Source: Tardiphaga sp.
Lineage (GTDB): Bacteria; Pseudomonadota; Alphaproteobacteria; Rhizobiales; Xanthobacteraceae
Direction of reading: 5' to 3'
Assembly (NCBI GenBank): GCA_028290325.1
Contig: JAQGJY010000297.1
Location: 1-23,207 of the forward strand
DNA length: 23,207 bases
Shown here: positions 1-6,332 of the stretch, in pieces
Numbering within the stretch: the first letter of the stretch is position 1
Layout: each line of letters opens with the position of its first letter
Program-made: the position numbers and the translations under genes
The notes under the pieces: model-generated
The model's database searches: none
What the model saw: only the letters and a program-made list of their open reading frames with translations
Told to the model about the DNA's origin: nothing

Positions 1-109
1 CGCGCTTGAGACGAACCGACGCATCTACGTCGCCGGCGGGCTGTTCGTGGCCATCGAATACGCGCATGTCGCGCGTGGTGGCGATGCCGAGGCGTTGGCG
101 TTCTTTTAA
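1..109 (+). CDS. C-terminal fragment of an unidentified protein (5' end outside window)
   Basis: An open frame read from base 2 runs into TAA at 107-109. The visible tail is 35 residues long, ends in ...EALAFF, and contains a hydrophobic patch (YVAGGLFVAIEYAHVA). I do not recognise the family from so little sequence. The frame has no internal stop and uses GC-rich third positions like its neighbours, so it is probably the real end of a gene that begins upstream. No terminator hairpin is visible just after it. Confidence 0.5.
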   Translation, partial: ALETNRRIYVAGGLFVAIEYAHVARGGDAEALAFF

Positions 110-459
110 GGTTCGTCATGCGCGTGCGCGATGACATGGCGAGGCCAATGTCATCGAAGCGAGCATCCAATCTGTCTCGCGATCGATACAGGCTGGATTG
201 CCTCGTTGCCTTGAACGCCGCGTCACCAAGATTGGACTCGTTGCCGCTCCTGCCTGATGACGCGTCGGAGTGTCGCGAAAACTTAACCTGCGCGAGTTTT
301 GGCGGCGCCGAGCCAGCCGATCGAAATGCGATCCAGAAAAAATCGCGATTGTGCTGGCCCGCCGCCGTGAGTAGCGTCGACGTGAGGCGCATCAAGGAAG
401 CCGTTGACCGTTTCCGCGCGGTTTTAGCAAACAACAAGAGCAGCCCCGGGGAAACCAAC
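110..459. other. Intergenic region upstream of the MDR oxidoreductase
   Basis: About 350 bases lie between the upstream stop and the chosen start at 460. The oxidoreductase frame stays open back to an ATG at 118, but the 114 residues this would add are low in hydrophobic pattern, rich in Arg/Ser/Asp and unlike any MDR N-terminus, so I treat the stretch as non-coding. I see no convincing promoter, RNA or repeat in it. Confidence 0.5.
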
Positions 460-1461
460 ATGTCCGCATCCGTGAACCGCCAGATCCTGCTGGTCGAAAA
501 ACCCACCGGCAAATTGTCGGTCGATCACTTCAAGATGTCCGAGGCCGCGATGCCCGTGGCGAAGGATGGCGAGGCGCTGCTCAAAGTGCATTACATCTCG
601 CTCGATGCCGCCAACCGCGCCTGGATGCATGGCGCAACCTATCGTTCGGCGGTTGAGGCCAATACGGTGATGGCCGGCGGCGGCATCGCGGAAGTCATCG
701 CATCGAATTCGCCCGACCTGAAGGCTGGCGACATCGTGTTCGGCGACACCGGCTGGCAGCAATATGCCGCCGTGCCGGCCAGGCACCTCAACAAGTTGCC
801 GCGCATGGAGCCGATGACGCATCTGCTGAGCGTCTACGGCATTGCCGGCCTCACCGCTTATTTCGGCCTGCTGCAGGTCGGCCAGCCCAAGCAAGGCGAG
901 ACGGTCGTCGTTTCGGCGGCGGCCGGTTCGGTCGGTTCGATCGTCGGGCAGATCGCCAAGATCAAGGGCTGTCGCGTCGTCGGCATCGCGGGTGGCAAGG
1001 ACAAATGCGACTGGCTCGTCAGCGAACTCGGCTTCGACGCGGCGGTCGATTACAAGGATGGCGCGACCTTCAAGGCCCTGAAGGCGGCCGCGCCGAAGGG
1101 GATCGACGTCTATTTCGACAATGTCGGCGGCGATATTCTGGAAGCCTGCATCGCGCAGATGAACCTGCGCGGCCGCATCGCCTGCTGCGGCGCGATCTCG
1201 CAATATGACGGCGTGCCGTCAGCGACCGGCCCGCGCGGCGTTCCCGGCCTGATCGTGGTCAAGCGCCTGCGCATGGAGGGCTTCATCGTGATGGATTACA
1301 TGGACCAGCGCGACGCGGCCCTGAAAGACCTGCAAGGCTGGGTCTCGTCCGGGCAGTTGAAGGTCCAGGAAGACGTCATCGACGGGTTGGACAACACGCC
1401 TCGGGCTTTGATCGGCCTGCTTGCCGGCGAGAATCGCGGCAAGCGCATGATCCGGCTTTAA
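460..1461 (+). CDS. NADP-dependent MDR-family oxidoreductase (curcumin reductase / leukotriene B4 dehydrogenase-like)
   Basis: The 333-residue product belongs to the zinc-independent medium-chain dehydrogenase/reductase group that reduces alkenals and enones with NADPH (CurA/YncB, PTGR type). The N-terminal GroES-like part (about 1-125) is followed by a Rossmann domain with a dinucleotide motif near residues 150-170 (VVVSAAAGSVGSIVGQIAK), then VGIAGGKDK, where Lys typically reads the NADP phosphate, and the family signature YFDNVGGDILEA near 226-238. The start at ATG 460 gives the usual family length and has GGGG at 448-451 upstream. The true substrate cannot be read from sequence. A small secreted-protein gene begins 17 bases downstream and may be cotranscribed. 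Confidence 0.9.
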   Translation: MSASVNRQILLVEKPTGKLSVDHFKMSEAAMPVAKDGEALLKVHYISLDAANRAWMHGATYRSAVEANTVMAGGGIAEVIASNSPDLKAGDIVFGDTGWQQYAAVPARHLNKLPRMEPMTHLLSVYGIAGLTAYFGLLQVGQPKQGETVVVSAAAGSVGSIVGQIAKIKGCRVVGIAGGKDKCDWLVSELGFDAAVDYKDGATFKALKAAAPKGIDVYFDNVGGDILEACIAQMNLRGRIACCGAISQYDGVPSATGPRGVPGLIVVKRLRMEGFIVMDYMDQRDAALKDLQGWVSSGQLKVQEDVIDGLDNTPRALIGLLAGENRGKRMIRL

Positions 1462-1478
1462 ACGGGGTCAACTGCGGG

Positions 1479-1946
1479 ATGACCAGCATCGTTTCCTGGT
1501 CGCGGTTGCTGATCCTCGCCGCCCTCCTGTGCTGGGTCAGCACCGCAGCCGACGCGTCGGAAGCGGATTGCGCCGCGATCGATGATAGCCGCGCCAGACT
1601 GCGTTGCACCGACCAGTTCGCGATCTCGCTCGGCAGCCGCGCCAAGGAGGCGGTTCGGCAGACCTTGAAAAATCCGGATAGCGCCGTGTTTTCCTCGCTA
1701 CGCGTCGTGCCGGGCACGCATGACGATGCTCTATGTGGTCGCGTCGAGGTCGAAAGCGACGACGGCAGGCCGAGCGGGCCGCAGGATTTCGCTTTCGACA
1801 GCGGCGTTGCGTACGTGCTGTTGAAGAATGCCGCACGTGACGGTGTGGCGGGTCTTTCGGCTGATGAGCGAATAGCGGCCCTGGGCCGCAACATCGAGAC
1901 GTTCATCGCGTTGTGCGGGCCGGGCCTGCCGGCATTCCGGCGCTAG
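1479..1946 (+). CDS. Small secreted protein with an 'NPDSAVF' segment, function unknown
   Basis: The 155-residue product has a classical signal peptide: a hydrophobic run (LLILAALLCWVSTAA, about residues 9-23) ending in an Ala-rich signal-peptidase I site near ADA-S. The mature part carries VRQTLKNPDSAVFSSLRVV, which resembles a motif seen in many small exported proteins and lipoproteins (K-[DN]-P-[DE]-S-A-x-F followed by a beta strand). Three or four Cys residues in the mature part could form disulfides in the periplasm. The function is unknown. Its stop codon overlaps the stop of the convergent gene by the four bases CTAG (1943-1946). Confidence 0.72.
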   Translation: MTSIVSWSRLLILAALLCWVSTAADASEADCAAIDDSRARLRCTDQFAISLGSRAKEAVRQTLKNPDSAVFSSLRVVPGTHDDALCGRVEVESDDGRPSGPQDFAFDSGVAYVLLKNAARDGVAGLSADERIAALGRNIETFIALCGPGLPAFRR

Positions 1947-2662
1947 CTATCGCGGTCCTCGATCGACGTTCCGTCCAAGGCGCGCGAGGCCGGCTTCGTC
2001 GCCATCCAGATGACATGACGCGCGCCGCCGCCTTTGCCGGTCGCGCGCAGGCTGATCTCGTTGACCTCGAACGCGGCGTCGCGCAGCTTTTTCGTGAAGC
2101 GCGGATCGGGAAACGACGACCACACGGCCAGAACGCCACCCGGCACCAGCGCCGCGCGGGCCGCGCTCAATCCCGCCGAGCCATACAGCAACGAGTTCGA
2201 CTCGCGGGTCAGCCCTTCGGGCCCATTATCGACGTCGAGCAAAATGGCGTCATAGGTCGCGCCCGTTTCGCCGATGATATCGCCGACATCGCCTTCACGA
2301 ATCGTCACGCGCGGATCGGTCATGCTGGCGCCGAACAGCTCGGCCATCGGTCCCCGCTCCCATCGCACCTCCGCCGGCACCAGTTCGGCAACGACGATCA
2401 CCGCCTTTGGACCGAGCACCTTGAGCGCCGCGCGCAAGGTGAAGCCCATGCCGAGACCGCCGATCAGCAGTCGCGGCGCTGTGGTCGATTGCAATTGCCG
2501 GCAAGCCAAGGTGGCAAGCGCCTCTTCCGATCCGGACAGCCGGCTGCTCATCAGTTCGTTCTGACCAAGCATGATCGAAAATTCGGAGCCGCGCTGCATC
2601 AGGCGCAGATCGGCACCGCCACCGGGCACCTGGGCCGTATCGATCAGACGTCTTGGAAGCAC
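1943..2662 (-). CDS. Spermidine synthase-like SAM-binding protein
   Basis: The 239-residue product has the spermidine-synthase/methyltransferase Rossmann fold. Motif I is LLIGGLGMGFTLRAAL (about 66-81), the acidic end of strand beta2 is VVAELVP, and DAILLDVDNGPEGLT (about 138-152) corresponds to the catalytic-loop region of the SpeE family. It is shorter than true SpeE (about 280-300 residues) and lacks an obvious N-terminal beta domain, so polyamine synthesis is not established; many such genes are annotated only as spermidine synthase family. The start used is GTG at 2662. The tRNA-Val gene lies 66 bases upstream on the same strand, so read-through from the tRNA promoter is possible. Confidence 0.8.
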   Translation of the reverse strand: MLPRRLIDTAQVPGGGADLRLMQRGSEFSIMLGQNELMSSRLSGSEEALATLACRQLQSTTAPRLLIGGLGMGFTLRAALKVLGPKAVIVVAELVPAEVRWERGPMAELFGASMTDPRVTIREGDVGDIIGETGATYDAILLDVDNGPEGLTRESNSLLYGSAGLSAARAALVPGGVLAVWSSFPDPRFTKKLRDAAFEVNEISLRATGKGGGARHVIWMATKPASRALDGTSIEDRDS

Positions 2663-2728
2663 GGCGCGATCTCCGGAGCGAGGCGGACCGCCGTCGGTCT
2701 TAAAATCTGGTCAGCAACGGGACGGGAA

Positions 2729-2803
2729 TGGTGGGCGCGACAGGGATCGAACCTGTGACCCCCTCGATGTCAACGAGGTGCTCTCCCGCTGAGCTACGCG
2801 CCC
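2729..2803 (-). tRNA. tRNA-Val (anticodon GAC), CCA encoded
   Basis: The minus-strand sequence folds as a tRNA: acceptor GGGCGCG pairs with CGCGCCC, the D arm is GCTCAGCGGGAGAGC, the anticodon stem CCTCG/CGAGG frames loop TTGACAT with anticodon GAC, and the T arm carries GGTTCGATCC. Discriminator A is followed by an encoded CCA, giving 75 nt in all. There is no large variable arm. GAC reads the Val codons GUC and GUU, which suits a GC-rich genome. Confidence 0.97.
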
Positions 2804-2827
2804 TGTCCTAACGTCACGGGTGGCGTC

Positions 2828-2856
2828 CCTATATCGGCTTGCGCGCAGGCCCGCAA
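2828..2856 (-). promoter_or_regulatory. Candidate sigma-70-type promoter of tRNA-Val
   Basis: On the minus strand TTGCGG (2851-2856) and TATAGG (2828-2833) are separated by 17 bases, about 25 bases before the mature tRNA 5' end. A GC-rich discriminator follows the -10 box, as is usual for stringently controlled stable-RNA promoters. This is inferred from spacing and position only. Confidence 0.5.
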
Positions 2857-2897
2857 GGCGGCAGACGCCGAAATCCGGTATCGGCGGTCGGCCCGGT

Positions 2898-3263
2898 TCA
2901 GGCCGCGCTCGCCAGCATCTTGTTCACTTCGCTGACGAGTTCGCGCAAGTGAACCGGCTTGGACAAGACCTTGGCGTTTTTCGGCGTGTCCGAATCCGAA
3001 TTCAGCGCCACGGCCGCGAAGCCAGTGATGAACATGATCTTGATGTCGGGATCGAGTTCGGAGGCGCGACGCGCCAGCTCGATGCCGTCCATTTCCGGCA
3101 TCACGATGTCGGTCAGAAGCATCTCGAACGGCTCCTCGCGCAGCCGCTGATAGGCCGACATGCCGTTGTCGAAGGACGAGACCTGGAAACCGGCGTTTTC
3201 CAGCGCCTTGACCAGGAACCGGCGCATATCGTTGTCGTCTTCGGCGAGGAGAATTTTGTGCAT
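2898..3263 (-). CDS. cpdR: CpdR single-domain response regulator (ClpXP adaptor)
   Basis: The 121-residue product is a stand-alone receiver domain. It has the acidic pair D9/D10 (AEDDND), the phosphoacceptor D52 (LLTDIVMPEMDG), T80 (FITGFAAVA) and K102 (VLSKPVHLREL). The sequence is recognisably close to Caulobacter CpdR across its length. In that organism CpdR sits at the end of the CckA-ChpT phosphorelay; its unphosphorylated form primes ClpXP for substrates such as PdeA and helps ClpXP to the pole, linking to CtrA turnover. ATG 3263 gives the family's usual N-terminus; an in-frame start at 3296 would add 11 residues of low similarity. It is divergent from the amidohydrolase gene, with about 210 bases between the starts. 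Confidence 0.92.
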   Translation of the reverse strand: MHKILLAEDDNDMRRFLVKALENAGFQVSSFDNGMSAYQRLREEPFEMLLTDIVMPEMDGIELARRASELDPDIKIMFITGFAAVALNSDSDTPKNAKVLSKPVHLRELVSEVNKMLASAA

Positions 3264-3474
3264 GACGTTTCTGGCCGAACCGGATGAGAGGGACACTTCA
3301 GCGACTAAGCCAGACGGATGGTAAATTTGCAGTGAATTTTTGCCGGCTCACGGTAAGTCTAGCCGGAACGCGGCCCGCGCAACATTTTTTTGCTTGGCAG
3401 ATCGGCCGCCAAATCCGACAATGCCGCCTCAACAGGCGTCCGCGAATGCTTCCAACTCCTGCGACCGGCCGAAC

Positions 3475-4362
3475 ATGACCAATCCAGACGCCGCGTTCGC
3501 GCCGCCGTTCGAGATCGACGAACCGCCGCGATGGCGCGCGCCGGTAATTTTCAATTCGCCGCATTCGGGCTCGGTCTATCCGCAGGCCTTTCTCGACGCC
3601 TCGCGAATCGATGTCGCGGCCCTGCGTCGTTCCGAAGATTCCTTCATGGACGAGCTGATCGGCGATCTGAGCCATCGCGGCTTTCCTGTTGTCCGCGTGC
3701 ATTTCCCGCGCTCCTACGTCGACGTCAATCGCGAGCCTTACGAGCTTGATCCGCGTATGTTCGCGGGGCGGCTGCCGAGCTACGTCAACACCCGTTCGAT
3801 GCGTGTCGCCGGCGGCCTCGGCACCATCCCGCGGGTGGTCGGTGACGGGCAGGACATCTATCGCGAGCGGCTGGACGTCGATGATGGCCTGGCCCGCATC
3901 GAGGCGCTCTATAAGCCTTATCATCGCGCGCTGCGTCGGCTGATCGCGACGGCGCATCAGAAGTTCGGCACGGTGATTCTGGTGGATTGCCATTCGATGC
4001 CATCAGTCGGCATCACCCGCGACGAACCTCGTCGGCCGGATGTGGTCATCGGCGACCGTTACGGCACGAGCTGCGCGCCGCAGCTTCCGGATCTGGTCGA
4101 GCGCACCTTGCGCGAACTGGGTTATTCGGTCGGCCGCAACAAGCCTTATGCCGGCGGTTTTATCACTGAGCATTATGGCAATCCCGCCGCGGGGTTGCAC
4201 ACCATCCAGATCGAGCTCAATCGCGCGATCTATATGGACGAACGCCGCCGCGAACGCGGTCCGCGGTTCGCCAAGGTGGCTGCTGATTTCGCCGTGCTGG
4301 CCGATGCGATCGCGACGCTCGAACTTGGCGATCTGAGGCCAGTCGCGGCTGCCGCCGAATAG
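3475..4362 (+). CDS. N-formylglutamate amidohydrolase family protein
   Basis: The 295-residue product is an N-formylglutamate deformylase (HutG-type) family member, which hydrolyses N-formyl-L-glutamate to formate and glutamate at the end of one histidine-degradation route. Visible family marks are FNSPHSG (26-32, His for metal), DVNREPYELDPRMF (83-96), LVDCHSMPS (middle of the protein, metal-binding Asp/His), and GGFITEHYG, followed by QIELNR near the C-terminus. No other hut genes are in the window, so the physiological substrate could be a different N-acyl amino acid. Start choice is not strong: ATG 3475 fits the family N-terminus, but ATG 3421 is in frame and neither has a clear ribosome-binding site. 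Confidence 0.87.
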   Translation: MTNPDAAFAPPFEIDEPPRWRAPVIFNSPHSGSVYPQAFLDASRIDVAALRRSEDSFMDELIGDLSHRGFPVVRVHFPRSYVDVNREPYELDPRMFAGRLPSYVNTRSMRVAGGLGTIPRVVGDGQDIYRERLDVDDGLARIEALYKPYHRALRRLIATAHQKFGTVILVDCHSMPSVGITRDEPRRPDVVIGDRYGTSCAPQLPDLVERTLRELGYSVGRNKPYAGGFITEHYGNPAAGLHTIQIELNRAIYMDERRRERGPRFAKVAADFAVLADAIATLELGDLRPVAAAAE

Positions 4363-4408
4363 TCGGAAATGATCGGATCAGGGCTGAGATCAAACCAACG
4401 GAGCGGAA

Positions 4409-4500
4409 AAGAAAAAAAGGGCCGCTCGATAAACAAGCGGCCCAAGTCTAGGGAGGAAACGCCCAAGGAGGGCAGCGATAACGCGAGGCGTTACCGCACC
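4409..4500 (-). ncRNA. mmgR: MmgR/suhB-family small RNA with two anti-SD loops
   Basis: Read on the minus strand, a transcript of about 90 nt can be drawn. It has a 5' hairpin (plus-strand arms 4475-4484 and 4488-4497, one mismatch, 3-nt loop), an unpaired middle with two pyrimidine motifs CCCTCCTTG (4463-4471) and TTCCTCCC (4450-4457), and a terminator hairpin GGGCCGCT/AGCGGCCC followed by seven T and more T. This arrangement matches the alphaproteobacterial suhB RNA motif, known in Sinorhizobium as MmgR (alpha-r8), an Hfq-associated regulator of polyhydroxybutyrate granules. The name suhB comes from its location beside an inositol-monophosphatase-family gene, which is exactly what follows here. 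The 5' end is estimated from the promoter. No protein is likely from this strand. Confidence 0.85.
4412..4443 (-). terminator. Rho-independent terminator of the small RNA
   Basis: An 8-bp perfect stem (4419-4426 with 4436-4443) with a 9-nt loop is followed on the minus strand by seven T (4412-4418), one C, and four more T. The polarity shows that it ends a minus-strand transcript, not the plus-strand amidohydrolase gene. Confidence 0.9.
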
Positions 4501-4505
4501 GCAAC

Positions 4506-4535
4506 AATATGCGACCGCGCCGCACAAAAGGCAAG
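4506..4535 (-). promoter_or_regulatory. Candidate promoter of the small RNA
   Basis: On the minus strand CTTGCC (4530-4535) and CATATT (4506-4511) are 18 bases apart, close to the alphaproteobacterial housekeeping consensus CTTGAC / CTATAT. The predicted start near 4500 falls just before the 5' hairpin of the small RNA. Confidence 0.5.
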
Positions 4536-4799
4536 TGGTTTTCGTGAAATCCTCATGCGCCGCGCGCATGTCTGTCCTGTAAAAACGTAGCCACGCCGTC
4601 ATAAAATTCCATAATCAAATCAGCGATTTAGTTGAAACGACGTCGGAATGACCGTTGGGAACCGTCTGAAACGATCCTCCGGTGGCCAGAAATGACCTGA
4701 AAACATCTCGCTGGCTCATTAGGCGCGCCGCTTAAGTGTTGGTAAGGACTGACATAGATCGTGCTACCCCTGTCGGCGGATACCCATGAAAGAAGCGTC
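4536..4799. other. Leader region before the HisN-like gene
   Basis: This stretch separates the small-RNA promoter from the phosphatase start. It is AT-richer near 4595-4635, which may hold the promoter of the downstream gene, but I could not pick a convincing -35/-10 pair. No further gene, repeat or strong hairpin is visible. Confidence 0.4.
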
Positions 4800-5582
4800 G
4801 TGACGGTCATCGATTTCACCGCCTTCATCGAGCGACTTGCGACCGTGTCCGGCGAGACCATCCTGCCGTTCTTCCGTACATCGCTCGGCATCGAAAACAA
4901 GGCCATCAAGTCTGAATTCGATCCTGTCACCGAGGCCGATCGCGCGGCTGAGGCCGTCATGCGCCGCCTCATCAGGGAAAATTTCCCGTTACACGGCATT
5001 GTCGGCGAGGAATTCGGCAACGAGCGTGACGACGCCGATTATGTCTGGGTGTTGGATCCGATCGACGGCACCAAATCCTTCATCTCGGGCTTTCCGATCT
5101 GGGGTACGCTGATCGCGCTGCTCCACAACGGCGCGCCCGTCTACGGCATGATGCATCAGCCGTTTATCGGCGAACGCTTCAGCGGCGACAACGGCGCGGC
5201 GCACTATCACGGCCCGTCCGGCTTGCGCAAACTTCTGGTGCGGCGCTGCGCGTCGCTGGGGGAAGCGGTGATGTTCACGACAAGTCCGCTGCTCATGAAT
5301 GCCAGCGACCGCGCGGCGTTCGAGCGCGTGCAGGACAATGTGCGCCTCAGCCGCTACGGCGGCGACTGCTATTCCTATTGCATGCTGGCCGCCGGGCATC
5401 TCGATCTGGTCATCGAAACCGAGCTGAAGCCCTACGATATCGCGGCCTTGATCCCGATCGTCACCGGGGCCGGCGGCATCGTCACGACCTGGGAAGGCAA
5501 GCCCGCGCAAGGCGGTGGCCGGATCATCGCCGCCGGCGATGCGCGCGTGCACGCGGCCGCGCTGGCACACCTGAATCGCTGA
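4800..5582 (+). CDS. hisN: Inositol monophosphatase family; probable histidinol-phosphatase (HisN type)
   Basis: The 260-residue product has the Mg-dependent IMPase/FBPase-fold motifs: PVTEADRAAE (42-51), GEEFG with catalytic Glu 70, the metal site DPIDGTKSF (86-94), and the C-terminal PYDIAALIPI with Asp 213. The segment RYGGDCYSYCMLAAGHLDLVIE (about 186-206) is typical of the HisN branch, which removes phosphate from L-histidinol phosphate, rather than of inositol-specific enzymes, where GSAA is usual. The substrate remains an inference. GTG 4800 gives the family N-terminus (MTVIDF); GTG 4761 is in frame and would add 13 residues. The small RNA lies upstream on the opposite strand, the classic suhB neighbourhood. 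Confidence 0.85.
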   Translation: MTVIDFTAFIERLATVSGETILPFFRTSLGIENKAIKSEFDPVTEADRAAEAVMRRLIRENFPLHGIVGEEFGNERDDADYVWVLDPIDGTKSFISGFPIWGTLIALLHNGAPVYGMMHQPFIGERFSGDNGAAHYHGPSGLRKLLVRRCASLGEAVMFTTSPLLMNASDRAAFERVQDNVRLSRYGGDCYSYCMLAAGHLDLVIETELKPYDIAALIPIVTGAGGIVTTWEGKPAQGGGRIIAAGDARVHAAALAHLNR

Positions 5583-5641
5583 GATTCACGGACGATTCCG
5601 ATCGATTTATGTCTGGGACCGGACGGACGAATGGCCAATCC

Positions 5642-5653
5642 GAACATATGTTC
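5642..5653. repeat. 12-base perfect palindrome upstream of the 64-residue ORF
   Basis: GAACATATGTTC is a perfect dyad lying 28 bases before the ATG at 5682. It is directly followed by a second inverted repeat. It could be an operator, but no regulator can be named from the sequence. Confidence 0.5.
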
Positions 5654-5676
5654 CCGTCAGGAACTTGACGGGAGGT
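5653..5676 (+). promoter_or_regulatory. Hairpin touching a strong ribosome-binding site
   Basis: CCCGTCA (5653-5659) pairs with TGACGGG (5666-5672) around the loop GGAACT. The last two G of the 3' arm are the first two of the Shine-Dalgarno GGAGGT (5671-5676), placed five bases before ATG 5682. The structure could modulate ribosome access. The ribosome-binding site itself strongly supports this start. Confidence 0.45.
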
Positions 5677-5681
5677 ATTGA

Positions 5682-5876
5682 ATGGCGCGGCGAGGACGAG
5701 GCGAATTCGCGGATTCGCGGGATTGGGACGTGCGCGCGTCCGAAGCTATGGCGATTGCCCAGGAGATGCCGGCGGGTCCAGAGCGCGAAGAAGCCATCCG
5801 CAAGGCGATGCAGCTGCGTAGCGCCGCCGAGATGAAAGGCTATTTGTCGTCAGGCGAAATGAAGGCGCAGAACTGA
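5682..5876 (+). CDS. Conserved-looking 64-residue hydrophilic protein, function unknown
   Basis: The small product is charged, probably helical and has no Cys and no membrane segment. It contains the stretches RASEAMAIAQEMPAGPER and EAIRKAMQLRSAAEMKGYL. The pattern (ASEAM.IAQ.MP.GP.R.EA..KA..LR.AA) reminds me of small uncharacterised proteins common in Bradyrhizobium-group genomes, but I cannot check it. A near-ideal ribosome-binding site GGAGGT precedes ATG 5682 by five bases, and third-position GC use is normal for the window, so it is very likely translated. It stands alone between hisN and the Crp/Fnr region. An upstream palindrome and hairpin suggest its own control. Confidence 0.75.
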   Translation: MARRGRGEFADSRDWDVRASEAMAIAQEMPAGPEREEAIRKAMQLRSAAEMKGYLSSGEMKAQN

Positions 5877-6092
5877 TCGTCTCGGCACCGCGCGAATTTG
5901 ATCGCTAACGCTGCGGCATCGGCTTACGCTCTCGGTCGATGGCTGTGCCCGCAAGCGATACGGTCCAGTCCGATTAAGTGATTGCGAACAGGCCCAGCGC
6001 GACGTCTCATGACGGATGCGCGTGACCGAACAGCCCTGAGCAGACGACACGAACGTCATCACTGGTTATCGCGGCATCCGCGCGGTTGGATC

Positions 6093-6123
6093 TGTCCGCA
6101 TGCGGACACAACAACGGACACAA
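6093..6123. repeat. Perfect 16-base palindrome plus tandem CGGACACAA repeat
   Basis: TGTCCGCATGCGGACA (6093-6108) is a perfect dyad. Its right half overlaps the first of two CGGACACAA copies (6103-6111 and 6115-6123, 12-base period). A further TGCGGACA half-site occurs at 6296-6303, about 30 bases before the regulator start. The pattern looks like an operator array. It is not the canonical CRP (TGTGA-N6-TCACA) or FNR (TTGAT-N4-ATCAA) site. Confidence 0.6.
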
Positions 6124-6225
6124 ATTCGAGCGTCGTTGCAAGCCCGAGCGCACCGACGCTGATCTCTCAAGTGTTTGTCGGTTTTCCGCTCTGTCAGATC
6201 AAATGGAACTAAGCGCGGTTTCGGA

Positions 6226-6254
6226 CCGACAGAACGCCCTAATGTTTCTATACA
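6226..6254 (+). promoter_or_regulatory. Possible promoter of the Crp/Fnr-type gene
   Basis: CCGACA (6226-6231) and TATACA (6249-6254) are 17 bases apart. The -10 match is good and the -35 match is partial. The position, about 75 bases before the GTG start, leaves a short leader containing the 6296 half-site and the 6307 hairpin. This is a consensus match only. Confidence 0.35.
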
Positions 6255-6306
6255 TTTCTCTCCCGCCAGACGCCTTCGGCGCGTCGATTAACTCCTGCGG
6301 ACAAAT

Positions 6307-6322
6307 GCCCGACCGATCGGGC
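6307..6322 (+). repeat. Short hairpin just before the GTG start of the regulator
   Basis: GCCCGA (6307-6312) pairs with TCGGGC (6317-6322) around loop CCGA, ending ten bases before GTG 6333. It lies where a ribosome-binding site would be, and no good Shine-Dalgarno is otherwise visible. Confidence 0.4.
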
Positions 6323-6332
6323 GGATGACGCA

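Larger units (their letters stand above)
5877..6332. other. Long intergenic region upstream of the Crp/Fnr-type regulator
   Basis: About 455 bases without a recognisable gene. It holds a 16-base perfect palindrome at 6093-6108, tandem CGGACACAA copies at 6103 and 6115, another TGCGGACA at 6296-6303, a candidate promoter near 6226-6254 and a hairpin at 6307-6322. Short frames through it (for example 5982-6212) lack family features. Confidence 0.6.

Noticed and set aside
118..459. N-terminal extension of 114 residues for the MDR oxidoreductase
   Set aside because: The added sequence has no family similarity and the ATG at 460 gives the usual N-terminus and length with a GGGG element upstream.
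3318..3325. CtrA-like half-site (ATGGTAAA, rc TTTACCAT) upstream of cpdR
   Set aside because: It matches 7 of 8 bases of a half-site but lacks the second TTAA at the expected distance, so it is not convincing, though cpdR is CtrA-linked in relatives.
3343..3366. Inverted repeat CCGGCT ... AGCCGG between cpdR and the amidohydrolase
   Set aside because: Six-base arms with a 12-base loop and no T-tract after it on the plus strand; chance is likely in this GC-rich sequence.
4390..4602. 70-residue minus-strand frame over the small RNA
   Set aside because: It runs through the terminator hairpin and has no ribosome-binding site or family pattern; the stretch is better explained as a non-coding RNA.
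5982..6328. Short plus-strand frames upstream of the Crp/Fnr gene
   Set aside because: No ribosome-binding site, odd composition and no recognisable family; the palindrome array lies inside them.
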